Source of the DNA: Capsicum annuum
Taxonomy: Eukaryota > Streptophyta > Magnoliopsida > Solanales > Solanaceae
Length of the DNA: 64,000 nucleotides
Reading direction: 5' to 3'
Assembly (NCBI RefSeq): GCF_002878395.1
Contig: NW_025856222.1
Location: 5,176-69,175 of the forward strand
Every line of letters starts with the position of its first letter. The first letter of the stretch is position 1. The notes under the pieces were generated by a model that saw only the letters and a program-made list of their open reading frames with translations, was not told the origin of the DNA and made no database searches. Below, piece by piece: positions 37,825-50,886 of this stretch. Position numbers and translations under genes: made by a program.

Positions 37825-39182
37825 TGTCACCCAAATTATACCTCTTAAAAATTATAATATGTCACTTGTTAAATATAGAACCCAACATTATTGGGGTTGA
37901 ACCCATATAGAATAGGATGAAAATCAGTCAGAAAATTATTGATGTTGCTGGAAAATACAGAAAATAAAAAGGGGATTGGTTGGTTGTAAGAATAGTGATA
38001 ATAGTAATAATTCCTGGCAAATAGGGTCTTTATGAGTATGAGATGATCACTAGGATTGTGTTTTCCCTGAATTATCGTGCTTGCCAAAACTAAATTGGTG
38101 CCTTGAATTTAGAATATAACAAGTTATGTATCACCTAACCATCTCTCGACCTTGGTTTAGGTAAATTTCAATCATCTCTTTTCGGTCTTAGGGTGTTGCA
38201 TTACTAACCGTTGTCCTGGATTCTAGATTATCTATCTCCTCTCGGTCTAAAGTTAATTAGATAAAAGTTTAGCTTTAAATTGCTATTGTGATATTCTTTT
38301 TCTAATCTCATCCTCTCCCTAGAGTTAGTATCAAATGTAGGCAAGTTATTAACGTCTGTAATCATTAAGAAAGTAATAAAAATGAAGAAAGCCACAATAC
38401 ATTCAAGAACATCAATAAAGAATGACTTTGCACTTCCTCTACTTCGTTAATTCATTAGGGTTCTCACAACCCAAGTTATGGGGTTAGTTTCTCATGATCG
38501 TAAAAACATACATAAAATTCATAATTAGAAGCATATGGATTATCTCACAAAGAATTAAGAATGAAAATCTTAACTTTATATGAAACCGTAAAAACCAATA
38601 ATAGGAATTCCAAGATCAAAAGTGTATATTAGAACTCAAAATAATGTAATAAGTATGTAAAGTGCGTCAATTGTCTCAACTACTAATAAATCATCCAGTT
38701 ATAGTTACATCAAAAACCCTAAAAACTATCCTAAACAAAGTAGGTAAATAAGGTCGGCACCAACCTACAAACCCAGTTATGGGCCATGTGTCGTACCTAC
38801 AAGCCCTAGATGGGTTCGTAGGAATTAGAGGAATCTTCAGCTTTCAGAACACCTACCTACAAAAGGTACCTATGGGGCCATAGGTAGAACCTAAATCCCA
38901 TAGGTAGGGTTCGTAAGAATTAGGAGCAATTACCAATTTGCTGAACATCAACTTGGCTACCTATGTGAGCCACCTACGGGCCTATACATAGTACCTACAA
39001 CACATGGGTAGGGTCTATAAGTATCCCTTCTTCTTTACTTTATTATTTTCTTCTCCTTCTCTACTCCAACCCTATTTTCCTGCAAACCTAACACAAAAAC
39101 ACATCACATCTAACAAAAAAGCCTAACTACTTGCATAATTATCTTGTTTTAAGCATTGAAAGTTCCATAAAACCATGGTACA
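37825..39182 (-). repeat. Element J, 5' LTR (about 1.36 kb)
   Basis: It begins next to the primer site (plus strand TGTCACCC at 37825). The outer end is placed at 39182 (minus-strand start TGTACCATGG) because recognisable G1 Gag coding resumes at about 39189; 39185 is an alternative. It contains repeated CCTACC/CATAGGTAGG/CCTACGGGCC motifs (38750-39010). No second LTR is present in the window. Confidence 0.65.
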
Positions 39183-39185
39183 TCA

Positions 39186-39659
39186 ACTACTTGTGATGAT
39201 AGGCTCCATAATTTGGGCCTAATAGAGACTCATGGAGTTGAATACACTACTTTTTAGTTAGACCAGGTAGATTGACATTGGTAGAGTGGTTATCTTGATT
39301 CTAGGCCGATTGGATCACCCTTTTGACATAGGCTTAGCTCTCTAAGGTCTTTTGGAGAAGTATATACCTTGTAACGTTAGAGAGTGTATGAGAGATCAGC
39401 ATTTGAGACTACACTATGGTTTTATGACTATCCTAAAGTGTAAGGCTAGATTCCATGAGTTAATTAGGTATGATACACCTATCTTGATGAATAAGTATGT
39501 GCAGATTCGATGTTTTTATCAGGACTAAGACTTCCTCATAGTAGGTCTTTTATCAAGGTCTCTAATTATGCTTAGACCATGGAGGAGATGCACCATGAGG
39601 TATGTTGTTAGAATAGTTTTAGTGGGAGTTGGAGAAGCTCACAATTGAGAGGCAGAGGT
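39186..39659 (+). pseudogene. Element G1 gag fragment (chromovirus)
   Basis: The plus-strand reading gives CDDRLHNLGLIETHGVEYTT, then LDSRPIGS, GLLEKYIP, CMRDQ and ARFHELIRYDTPILMN. These are consecutive blocks of a plant chromovirus Gag, with several stops. It is cut on the left by element J and on the right by solo LTR F at 39660. The rest of the element resumes at 43994. The Gag N-terminus and 5' LTR of G1 are not seen. Confidence 0.78.
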
Positions 39660-42600
39660 TGTCACGACCCGATTCATGAGTCGTGATGGCACCTACTAAA
39701 ACCGACCGTGGGTAAGCCAACGCCATAACCTGGAACTAAGGAAATGGGTTACTCTGGTCGAAATACCAGACAAGGGCCACAATAGATAAATACAACAACA
39801 AAGACAGTGGTCCCTAATAGACAAATAACTACGGATACCAATTCCTACAACCTGGCAATATTAGTAAAAGAACATCTAAGTTCAACAATAGGAATTACAA
39901 CTCAAAGTCTAAATAGTCTTATACATTCGTCTCAAATATAAAAGATAAAATAACGATAGAGGGGAAATGGGTGAATCAAACTCCAAAAGCTCACCCTATC
40001 TCTAAAGGATCTACACAGCATGATATCAACTAAACAATGACAACTAGTACTCGGGTCTACACCAAAAAGGTATCGAAGTGTAGTATGAGTACTAAAATAA
40101 CGGGTACTCAGTAGGCATCATTGGCCGACTGAGCTAAATTATGACATAAAGATGATATAAAGTAAGACAAAAACTGTAAGTCAAGGTATAGAATTGAACA
40201 TGAATCTTCTTCATCATCATTGAACAAAATAACTAACCATTTGAACAATAATGCGACATCTCAGATCAAAATATACCCCAACCATTATACAAAGTGAATA
40301 ACCGATCCAAAAGTGTAAAACAATATGTATAAGCAATTAAAATCTCATAAATACCAAGTTTATCATGCATACAATCATTAAAGCATAAAGTAAAGGATCT
40401 TACCATGGCATCCCATACCACCGGGAAGTACACCTAAAAGAACACAAACTAAAGAACTCATCACGGTGTCCTATATAGCTAGAGATTGTACCAATAGATC
40501 AATTCATCAACCTATCAAGATATATAAAAATATATATACACAACCAACTCATATTTACCATGGTTTCCACATTTCTTGTCACGGTCTCTTGCCACAATCC
40601 ATAATCATCATCAACTACCGCAAATAAAACCAAAATAAACCAAAGTAATCATAACCATGGTTTTATAGTTTTTTAGACTTCTAACTCATTAATATACTCT
40701 ATCAAGTCTGGGTTACCTAACTACCATTTATTATTAAGCTACTAGTTTGCTAGTCATCATATGGCCTCCAACCATTAGCCTAACTGATTTCTCATAATCC
40801 TTTACCATGAAATCGCAAATAACTATCATTAACAAAATAGTCAACATCTACACCTAGCCAAGAGAACAAATAAACCATAATCACCATTTAGTCAAGATTC
40901 ATTCCTAGTTATCATAGGTGCACTAGTCATCACATAGGAAAGGGGTTACATATTATCAAACACACTTAGTTATCTATCAGTTAGTGGCTCTTACTAGTTA
41001 GCACCATAATTCTCTAAGTCAACATTTAATCAACCCATTACATTACATACTAGACATCAATGTCACTAATCATTAACGATCCTAAGTCTATTATTACTAT
41101 TAGCCATTTTACAACCATAATTACTAGTTACTATATTTTAACTAGACAAGGTCCACCAACTAGTATTCTGGGCTTTGAGCTATCAAGTAATATAACCACT
41201 TTCATAGACTAGCTATCATATAACCCATTTTACTAGGCTAAATCCCATAACATAACCATTTATTCAAGATAATTATATTCATTAGGTAAATCCTTAATTC
41301 TACACATGATTACACTTACTAATTACTCATAACTCAATATTCAGCACATTCTACTTCTATCCATAATTTAGTATTAACAAGGGCCATACCCCTTTACTAG
41401 TGATCAATTAAAAAGAACTATAGACAACTTCCCAAGGAAAATATCATATCCTAATTGGACACAAGGACTTAATCATACAGTGGCATAACCACACATATAC
41501 TTATATAATCATATATGCTTACTGTACATAACATCACCATAACATCAATACATCCTCTAGGTTGACCAGGAATCATTATAACATCAATACCTCTTGCGGA
41601 TTTACTGAGCATCATCATATCATCAATATGTCCTCCAGATTTATCTGGCATCATCATATCATCAATTATCATCTGGATTTACCAGGCATCACCACAATAT
41701 CTTTTGAATTTATCGGGCATCATCACATCATCAATATGTCCTCCAAATTTATTGGGCATCATCATATCATCAATATATCCTCTAAATTTATCGAGTATTA
41801 TCATAATAGCAATACCTCTTCCAGATTTATTCGGCATGATCAAATCATCATTATATCCTATGGATTTACTGGGCATCATCATATAATCAATATATCCTGT
41901 AAATTTTTTGGGTATCATTATATTATCAATATATCTTCCGGGCATCACATCATCAATATCCACCAAGACAATGATAAATACATACATATGTAGCCAAATC
42001 AATAACAAGTACAAGCCCACAACAATAGAGTGTAAGACGTGTAAGGAAATACATATCATGGTACTTCATCATTAATCATCACTACATTATATGAGTACAT
42101 GCATGGGCATGTATATCTAAATGGTATGAGCAAGCACCAATTTTTTTTAGCTTAGTCATGATTCTTGAAAACTCAATTATAGGCCAAGGGTATGCCTTTT
42201 AAAATCCTTGTTTTACCCATATGGTTCACAATACTAGAGCAAGGGATTCTTTTACACAACATTAGCTTGGTCATTAATATTTAATCATAATAGGATTTGT
42301 GACATAATTCAAGGCTCATATAGCTAACTAGACAATAAGATAAATGATGGCATAACAATAAATTCAATTCCAAAGACTTTCTCATGCCATCTATATCATG
42401 ACAGTAAGATAATTAATCAAGGATGCACATTATCCCAAAATTGACTACATGAATAAACCATTTACCAGGTTTAGCCATCATATCATCAAAACCATATTCT
42501 AGGCATTCCTCACGTATCCAAGTCAATAATGAAGTTATATAGTTCAGGCTTAAGGCGGGCGAAGTTCTGCTTCTAATAATCCCCTAAATTCTCTTCTACA

Positions 42601-43993
42601 TATCTAACTTTTACCCGAAATTAGGATAAGTTATCTAAATTATCTATCAAAGCTTTATCAATCCACACTAGTTTTATAGGATAACTTTTCCTTAATTATT
42701 ACTGTTAAGCCATCCAAGAACCTAAAGTCAATTTACAACTTCACAAAATAGGCCAATAAACTAATAGGGTGAGTGAACAAAGTCACTACCTTCTAACTAG
42801 ATCAACTAGAGCATTCTCATGCTATTCATGAGACAACAAGTACAACTAGCCAAGATCTGGACTAAGAGTCAAATATCACAATTAATAAGTTCAATAGCCT
42901 AAATATCTCAAATAATCCAAATCATTACTATTTACTATTTCAACATCTAAGACCCTGCCCCAATCTTATCAAGATATCACAATTATACTACAATAAAGCT
43001 CAATCTAACTACAAGTAAGCCTAACCTACCTTGAGTCTAAATAACTCACGAACCAACAATCTTTGCTTTCTCTTTTCTCAAAACTTCTTCCAAGCACCAA
43101 GATATCAACAATATAATCTATACATTATTACCAGAACAACAACACCCATATTGCAACATTATGCTTTAGGTCCAAAATAATACCAAAACCCCCCAAGTGG
43201 GTCCCGCATATGGAAAACAAGTTTTTGAGACCAACCCATTGTTCAAATACCATTAGGGAGTTATAAAACTCATGAAATTTATACAAAGCAATCATATTTG
43301 GGGCTAAAAGCAAGACTCAAGCCATTTAGGTTTTGGGTCTAGAAATCAAGAAATTAACACTAAAATCAAAGAAATCTTATCTTAGATTTGATGTTAATCA
43401 TGAATACAATAGTTATTCAAGATCCTAATAAAGCCACAAGATTCACTTTAAGGATTTCATATTCTATTAGAGTTTGGGGACTCAAAGTAACGGAAGAAAG
43501 GACCAATTCTTGGCAAAAAGAGCCTTTAAATAGACATTGCCCAACTTTCAGTAGGTGCGATCACGCATACATGCTAGGCCAAAATTATGGCTATTCGCGA
43601 TCATACTCAACCCTCCGTGATCGTGGTATCTCTATCTATGACTGACGACGGCTAAAACTTGGAATTTGATTCCAAGATTTGACCAATGCCTCGGGATGCA
43701 TCCGAAATCCAACATGAGAAAACAAAATATGCAACCATATAGATTTTGACATTTTGAGCACATTAGTGAATTTTAATCTTACATATGATAATGTTTTATT
43801 GAGGTTTTCACTCTTTGGCCATTTGGATCCAACAAAGACTTTTAAATAGGAAAATGCTTCTAAAAACCAAATGAATTACCAGGTAACCAAACTATCAGTT
43901 CCAACAAGTCATAAATGACTTAAGGAAACTACAATAAAGCTCTAATGGTGAAAATAAGTAGGAACATAAAAAATAACCTGAAGGGTCATTAAA
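39660..43993 (-). mobile_element. Element F: solo LTR, about 4.3 kb, with perfect target duplication
   Basis: On the plus strand it runs from TGTCACGACCCG to GGGTCATTAAA. On the minus strand the start reads TTTAATGACCCTTCAGG, where TGTAATGACCC would be expected, so the terminal base pair is mutated. GAGGT at 39655-39659 and 43994-43998 is a perfect 5-bp target-site duplication, and G1 gag continues across it. No internal domain, primer site or second LTR is present, so this is a solo LTR left by recombination between two LTRs. Its start resembles that of the G1 LTR (47932), making the two families related. It contains a 39-bp minisatellite and a GCGATCACGC-type motif cluster (43550-43640). 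Confidence 0.87.
41525..41965. repeat. 39-bp minisatellite inside solo LTR F (about 11 units)
   Basis: Units follow CATCATCATATCATCAATAT then GTCCTCCAGATTTATCTGG. Most are exactly 39 bp, two are shortened (38 and 31 bp), and the last ones decay. Because 39 is divisible by three, long open frames appear on both strands (143 aa on plus, 126 aa on minus). Confidence 0.9.
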
Positions 43994-46900
43994 GAGGTTC
44001 ACAGGGTAGATACACTCCTGCTAGTCATATAAACATCAGGGTTAGTCAAGGAGGCCCGTTCATGTTGCACTTCAGATTATAGATGGTGTCAAGCCAATTA
44101 TAGTTATCATTTTGACTAGAGTAATTGTCAATCTTTGAGAGGTGCATATTTTGGGTTTTCTATCTGAGGTGGATATTCGGAATAACAAAATCTTCTGGAC
44201 ATAGTACAACACCTTAAGAGTGTTATGAGTATGTGGATTTTGGTGATTATTCTATAGAGTGTACCCAGCATGGATCAGTTATATCTATAACATAGAGTGT
44301 TTCATCAATTAGGGTAGTGCCAGTTCTATTTAAAAGTGATATATAGGGTCATGGGGACGGTCCCTTGGATTCTTGAGGATGTTTTTAGGTAGGTAGGATA
44401 GGTGATTAATTAGGTGCCCAGTCAGGAAGTAGGTGAGGTCATTTATATATTTTACTTGGTAGATTAGAGGTAGAGTCTTTTGATACTGTTATTTTAGGTA
44501 TGATCTTAACATGACATCAGTTGTCTCCTACTTTATATGATTTAAGATCCACTTATTTATATCTTTCTACTTATTATGCACTATATTTATAGTTGTCTCC
44601 AGATTCTTTATTTGTATCATTAAGTGTATATAATCCCATGGGTGATTTTTTAGTACTGGATTGAGTTAATAGATTATGTGTTGTGGTTGTTCTAGAGTAT
44701 GATACTCAAGATGATTTTATTATGTTAGATATGGGGGTATTTTAAATAATTCTTGACATGTTTGGTTATCCCTGTATCATGCGGTCTTGGACTATTTCAC
44801 TAAGATCATTACCATAGCCATGCTTGGTATACCCTTAATTTTGTAGCTGGGTTCTATTAGTCATATGTTGATGGGATTATATCTTATTTTTGTCTATGAG
44901 ACTTATATAAAAGGGTTATGAGTCTTATCTTACTTATTTTGATGATGTTAGTATAGAGAGTCCTTCATTAGATTTTGTTACTATATCTTGTGATTTTTCC
45001 TAATGTCTTCCCTATCGATCTACCTGGGTTCCTCCTACGGATAATATTGAACTTATTATTGATCTTGAGTCGAGCTCTCAGCCTTTTTATATGGCACCTT
45101 AACATATGGATCCTACTGAGATTAAAAAGCTAAATTCTTAACTTTAGGATCTTCTGGGTAAGAGTTTTCATTAGGTTGAGTAGGTCATATTGGGGTGATC
45201 CTATTTTGTTTGTGAATAAAAAATGGTTTTTTTCATATGTGTATCAATTCTAGGCAGTTGAATAAGGTGACAGTGAAGAGTAGGTATTATATCACTTATA
45301 TTGATGACTTGTTTGACCAGCTTCAGGGTGAGATAATGTTCTCTAAGATTGGCTTGAGATTTAATTACCATCAATTGAGGATTTAGGCTAAGGACATCCC
45401 AAATACAGCCTTCAGGACTAGCTATGGCTATTATGAGTTCTTGGTGCTATCTTTTGGGTTGATGAATGCCTCAAATACATTCATGGATTTGATGAAACAC
45501 ATGTTAATACCTTATTTAGACTCATTCATGATTGTGTTCATCAATGACATTCTTGTGTATTTGAGAAGTAAGGAGGAGCATATTCAATATTTGAGGGTGT
45601 TGCTCTAGACTTTGAGAGATAATAAGCGTTTTTCCAAATTCTCAACATGCAAGTTCTAGGTTGAGTATATTACCTAGGATATTTGGCATATAAGGTTGAT
45701 ATTATGATGGATCTCACAAAGATTAAGGTCATTCGATATTGGGTCAAACCTACATCTCTATCTGAGGTACATAAATTATTGGTTTGGCGGTTACCATAGG
45801 GAGTTCCTTGAGGATTTTCCTCCTATAGCAGTGCTGATGATCAAATTAGCCTAGAAAGAGGTTTCTTTCTAGTGGTCTAAGAAGTATGAGTCAATCTTTT
45901 GAATGCTCAAGGATTTTCTCACTTCAACTCTTATACAGCCTCTCCTTGTTGAGGGTGAAGGGTTTACCATATATTTTTAGGTTTCTAGAGATGGTATGGG
46001 TTGTATTTTGTTATAGTTGGGTTGAGTTATAACTTAAGAATTGAGGTGTCTAAAAGTAAATGAGCGCAACTAGCACACTTAAGATTTGGAGTTGGCAACA
46101 GTAGTTTTTTTGCTTAAGATTTGGAGGCATAAGTTGTATGGTGTTCATTGTGAGATCTACGTTGATCATATAGTCTTAGACACCATATGAATCTGAGAAA
46201 GCTTAATTTAAGATAACTTTGGTAGATGGAGTTGCTGAAAGATTATGACATCTCTATTATTTACTATCCGAGAAAGGAGAATATGGTAGGGATGCCTTGA
46301 ATTAGAAGGTAGTAAGTATGGGTACCTTGGATTTTATTTTAGTTTTTGAGAGGCTACTGGCATGGGATATCTAGTATTTAGCAAAATTGATAGTCTGACT
46401 TAATATTTCAGACTCTAGGAGGATCCTTGATCGTGATGAGGCTACGTCTACATTATTTTAGCAGATTTGGAGTCATCAATTTGAGGATAGGGGACTATCT
46501 TCCGTTCATGATCGGGTACTTAGGAATAAGGTTATGAGGGATTTCATGGATTTCGAGGGTATTTTGAGATATGATGGGCACATTTCTATTTTGAAGGTTT
46601 TAGGCTTAACTTAGTTGATATTGCATAAGGCTCACATCTCTAGATACTTTATTCACCCTAGGATAGCTAAGATGTATCGAAATTTGAGGAAACAATATTG
46701 GTAGAGTGGCATGACAAGAGATGTAGAAGACTTTGTAGCTTGTTTCCATGTTGCCAGCAGGTGATGGCTAAATATCAGAGGCCTGGTTGCCTAATTCAAA
46801 GATTTCCCATTCTCAAGTGAATTTGGGATTGGATCACTATGGATTTCATTAGTATTTTGATTCACATCTCCCATGCTTTTGATGATATTTGGGTCATATA

Positions 46901-47931
46901 AATTGGTTGACCAAATTGGCATATTTTTTTCTTATGCAAATGTCCTTCAATACCGAGACACTTACTTATATCTATGATTGCAACATAGTTTGCTTGCATG
47001 GAGTACCCATATCTATCATTTCTTATAGGGGAATGATATTCACTTCTAGCTTCTAAAGGGCATTTTAGGAGGAGTTGGGTACTCATGTGGATCTTTGCAC
47101 CGCTTTTCATCTCAGACTGGTGGGTTGTTAGAGTGGAATATTCATATTCTTGAGGATATTCTTTGGGCTTATGATATGGACTTTGGAGGTTAGTGGGAGA
47201 AGTACTTAGCATTGGAAGAGTTTACCTTAAAAATATCAACCATTCGAGTATTGAGAAGGCACCAGTTAAGGCACTATATGGAAGGCATTATCAATCTCCA
47301 ATAGGGTGGTTAAAGACCTCTGGTTTTAGGCCCTATGGTCCAGACTTACTTCAATACTCGTTTGATATAGTTTGAGTGATTTAGGATAGACTTAAGGCAA
47401 CTCATAGTAGGCAGAAGGCCTATGTAAATTGAAGACTTTATGGCTTGAGGTTTTGAGTTAGATACCGGGTATTCCTTCGAGTGTCGCCTCTAAAGGGCAT
47501 GATAAGGTTGGGGAGGAAGGGCATGCTCATCCCCAAAAATATTAGATCTTTTGAGATACTTTGCATAGTTGGAGAGGTGGCTTTTGAGTTGGACTTGCCC
47601 CCAAATTTTTCCTTTTTTCACCTATTTATTCATCTTTCCATGCTACGACATTATATCCCCAATGAGTCTTATGTACTTAGGCTTGACTTAGTTTAGTTGG
47701 ATGAGAAATTGACCTTCATGGAAGATCCATTTCTCATACCTGCCAGGGTTTTTCAGGTAGTTTTGCTCTCAAAGATTCCAATAGTTAAGATTTAGTAGAG
47801 AAACTGCACAGTAGATGGGGCTACTTGGTATATTAAGAGTGAGATGTGGGCCCAGTATCCCTACCTATTCGAGCATATAGGTATATCCTCCCTTCACTTT
47901 TTCAGACAAAAGTCCTTTTAGTAGTTGATAT
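43994..47931 (+). pseudogene. Element G1 gag end and pol (chromovirus), heavily decayed
   Basis: Readable blocks in order on the plus strand: Gag tail (SRRPVHVALQ, about 44055), protease linker with HAVLDYFTK (about 44790), RT with FINDILVY at 45538-45561, RNase H blocks, the integrase zinc region (YFIHPRIAKMYRNLRKQYW at about 46645, CCQQVMAKYQ at about 46755), WITMDFISI (about 46830), an integrase C-terminal part (47480-47700), and a chromodomain (KIPIVKI, then TVDGATW, about 47770-47870). Stops occur every few dozen codons, and the RT box has lost one Asp (FIND). The longest open pieces are about 60-116 aa. The 3' LTR begins at 47932. Confidence 0.87.
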
Positions 47932-48418
47932 TGTAATGACCCTCTAGGTCATTTTCTGCATTTCCACACTTTTTTGTCATTTAAAGCTTTCCTATAGTTG
48001 CCCCAAGTAATATATAGGTTATTGGGCTATTCATTTTGTTTTTAGAGAAATTACCCTATTTTGAAGCCATAGTTGGTAAGGATTGACTATCGGGTGTAAC
48101 TTTAAGTTAACAACCTCGTATGCTAATTTGATAGTTCCATCACTCCGAAACATTTATTTAAGGATAGGGAAACATTTGGTTTCAGTCCCAAGTCTTTCGG
48201 ACTTTTTTCGATCTATGGGTCAGACTATGATAAGAGTGGTCCTTTGGTATGGGTCCAATATTTCATTGAAATGACTCCAGATGCACATTTTAATAGTGCC
48301 ATTGGGTTTGGGATGTTGAATTTTATATGATAGCATAGTTTATTTGCATTCATGGAATTCCAAACCAATCTCCAGGGGTCCATAGAAACTTTGAAAAAAC
48401 TATGTTCAGCTGGTGCAT
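47932..48418 (+). mobile_element. Element G1, 3' LTR, left part
   Basis: It starts TGTAATGACCCTCTAGGTC directly after the G1 pol region, and its first ~100 bp resemble the start of solo LTR F. It is interrupted at 48418 by element D, whose target duplication TGCAT is 48414-48418. No coding sequence is recognised; the open frame at 48083-48274 is LTR sequence. Confidence 0.75.
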
Positions 48419-49170
48419 TGTAACAAACGATCTATGAAAGCTAAAAATAGTACACAAACTCAAGACAAACCCGAGAGCACAATGAACAACACATGGGCAG
48501 CAACAACACAAAGAAACCGAGACAACAACAAAAGGATACAAACACACAAATAATGTAATAAAGTAAAGGATAGTTAAGAAGACATAAGATCTTACTAAAC
48601 AAAGAGAACTGAAACGTATATCAAATGGAAAGATCCTCAAAGTCATAACATCAAACACCCATATTATTATGGTGACCTCTAAGGGAATCAACTCACCTCA
48701 TGAACCACCGTTTCTAAGAAAGAGAACAATATTGGCTTTTCCAAGCCCTACACTAACTACTTGGCTATTCCAAGCCCTACTCTAAAGGTGTTACATTCTC
48801 AAAGAGAGAAGAAAGTCTTTCATATGTTCATCATCAATAAAACTAAGTGAAACAACCCTAACATGTTCTATTTATATTCTGTTACAAGACAAGACATAAA
48901 TGACCACAGTGCCTTTAATGAGGGGCTGCCTTGGAGTGTAATAAAGGGGATGCCTTGGAGTGTTTAAAGCTCGTCTTTACACTTTAATACGTGTATTCTT
49001 CAAAGGCAAGTCCCAAGAAACCTTTTCACAAACTGGATTGCTCTATGGTATGCTCGAATCGGCCCTTCCATGTATGTTTCTGCACCCTCAATGTGATCAA
49101 AGCTTGACTCTTCATGTATTTACTTTGAATGATTTCATCAAGAGCTATAATGGTTATTTGACTCGTATCA
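48419..49170 (-). repeat. Element D, 3' LTR (752 bp)
   Basis: It pairs with 53193-53948. It contains a clear TATA box (minus-strand TATAAATA at 48869-48876). Open frames on both strands (48350-48691 and 48960-49322) are LTR sequence. Confidence 0.9.
48869..48876 (-). promoter_or_regulatory. TATA box in the D LTR (left copy)
   Basis: TATAAATA on the minus strand, conserved in the right LTR at 53648-53655. Confidence 0.6.
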
Positions 49171-49541
49171 TCCTTCCCTTCTTGAAAAGTATTCAACCTC
49201 AAATCCAAACCTTGCAAGACCAAAGAAAGGACAAACATGCACAATATCCTCATGATATGAGGGTTAGAATTAGCACAATATATAACATCATTATGCCAAG
49301 GCAGTACATACTTGAAATATAACCATGAATTCTTCGCGCTAAGCATTAGAAACCTATGAAAAAATACACAAAGGAGTCGGCTATGGAAAACATCATCTCT
49401 ACACACATAGAAACAGGGTATCACACAAATGGAGTTTATCCAAAGTAGTTTCAAGAGAAGACTCTCTTCTTGACCTACAAGTGATGAAACCTTGATCAAG
49501 AATGGAAACACACAATGGTGAACTCTCTTGAAACCTTTCAT
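49026..49541 (-). pseudogene. Element D, 3'-terminal ORF piece sharing a tail with element C
   Basis: This 171-aa frame on the minus strand runs out of the internal region through the purine tract into the LTR. Its middle (YCANSNPHIMRILC, then LQGLDLRLN, EGKDDT) aligns with element C 4225-4470 (DCANLYPHAMRKVC, LQGLDSRLN, EGEDDT) in the same frame relative to the purine tract. No known domain is recognised. Part of the agreement simply reflects shared DNA, so protein-level conservation is not proven. Confidence 0.5.
49171..49184 (-). other. Element D polypurine tract
   Basis: The minus strand reads CAAGAAGGGAAGGA directly before TGATACGAG. Element C has agaaggagagga in the same place. Confidence 0.8.
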
Positions 49542-49881
49542 GGCTCCCCTTGTTTAAACACCCTCCCTTTTGATTGGAGTTCTTTCCCTTGAATAATGTT
49601 AGTCGTGGATTTTGAATCCCCAAGAAAGGCGTTCCATTATAGGGAAGGATACCAATATCCTCATTCAAACTTTGCTTGTCATATAAACCAAGCAACAAGT
49701 TGGGCACGCCGACATCATCATATCCATACTTGGCACCATGGTCAAATGGAAAGAGTGGCCATAGACACGAGTCTAAATAACACTCCCCTTTCTCATAATC
49801 TTCACCCAAACTATATGGCATACTCTCTATAATGGAATATATATCATCAAAAGGCAAATAGAAGGTAGAGAAAGGTATCAC
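49399..49881 (-). pseudogene. Element D ORF piece, unrecognised (160 aa)
   Basis: This acidic, aromatic-rich reading includes LPFDDIYSIIESMPYSLGED, ECYLDSCLWPLFPFDHGAKY and PYNGTPFLGIQNPRLTLFKG. It probably continues the reading of 50182-49847 in another frame: the end of that piece (DLSDTFLYLLFAF) overlaps the start of this one, suggesting a frameshift. No domain is recognised. It may be part of a family-specific ORF that once spanned most of the internal region. Confidence 0.45.
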
Positions 49882-50182
49882 TCAAATCAAGTTCTACTAT
49901 GGTTTTCTCAAGAGTGTACTCACTACTAGTTTCCCAATCATCACCACGAGTAATCTCAACAATAAAGTCATGCAAAGTAGAAGAAGAAGTACTTTCCAAG
50001 ACTACACATTTCTTACCCTTAAGAGTACTCTCATCTTTTAAAAAGAGATTTCCATCATTATGAGGAATGTTATAACACCATAGTGAGTTGACATATAGGC
50101 TATAGAATCCAACATAAGTTATGCCGTCAACATCATTCTCATCACTAGGTTCATTAGGAGTGTTTAAACTATCTTTAAACAA
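49847..50182 (-). pseudogene. Element D ORF piece, unrecognised (111 aa)
   Basis: The minus-strand frame contains LHDFIVEITRGDDWETSSEY and ends in LDLSDTFLYLLFAF, overlapping the next piece by 35 bp in another frame. It is acidic and rich in Ser/Thr. There is no recognisable zinc knuckle or protease. It lies between the 50886-50422 and 49881-49399 pieces, in the same orientation. Confidence 0.42.
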
Positions 50183-50421
50183 GATATTATATTTGAAGAG
50201 AGAAGGATATATCCCATAGACAAATTTGGAATAAGCAAGCTCATCTCTATAAGTTCACTATCAAGTTTCAAATATGTTTCACGTACATGATTATCCCTAT
50301 GAGCCAAGAAAACATTAGAATCTATACCATGGGACAAGCTCACGAATTAACTCCTATTCCCTTGACCAATATTTTCACATTCTTCACCCACTTGAGATTC
50401 ATTAATCACATCACTCATAGC

Positions 50422-50886
50422 CTAAGGTGGTGGACAATTCTTACACATAATTTGATCAACAAAATTTTCACAAGACGATGTACTTTCATTCAACACAATG
50501 GCTTTAACACTAGGTGGACATAAATTGATCTTACATAAAGAATCAATTCGGTATTCAATCGGATCAACTAGTGTATCCACACACACAACATGTACATCAT
50601 TATCAAGTGGGAAAGCATCAATATACTTACATGTAGTTAAGCTACTACTCACATTCAATAGGCTACTAGCCACATAATTATCATTCACATGCATAAAAGT
50701 GTAAGAGTTAGTTATTTTACCTTGAAGTTTTTGAGTATGTTCTTCTTCACCTTGGTGTGAAGGTATTCCATAAGCTTGGGAAGAAACTTCTCTTTGGTCT
50801 TGCTCTTCTTCGCTTGCCATGTTGGTACCTACACAAATGTCCTTAGAAATAGAAGGACAAACAACGTTAGCACGGTTTGGTGGCAA
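50422..50886 (-). pseudogene. Element D ORF piece, unrecognised (154 aa)
   Basis: The minus-strand frame from 50886 contains ASEEEQDQREVSSQAYG, a Glu/Gln-rich part, and then a Val/Asp/Cys-rich part ending CENFVDQIMCKNCPPP. The final cysteines do not form a CCHC knuckle. It is unrelated to the Gag of the chromoviruses in this window. The function is unknown. Confidence 0.45.

Noticed and set aside
41562..41993. 143-aa His/Ile-rich open frame as a gene
   Set aside because: It is generated by a 39-bp tandem repeat inside a solo LTR; the opposite strand is open too, and units with altered length would break a conserved protein.
49399..50886. Element D frames as a captured host gene
   Set aside because: No recognisable host domain, no intron remnants, and the leader and tail are shared with element C. 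A family-specific ORF is simpler, though capture cannot be fully excluded without a search.
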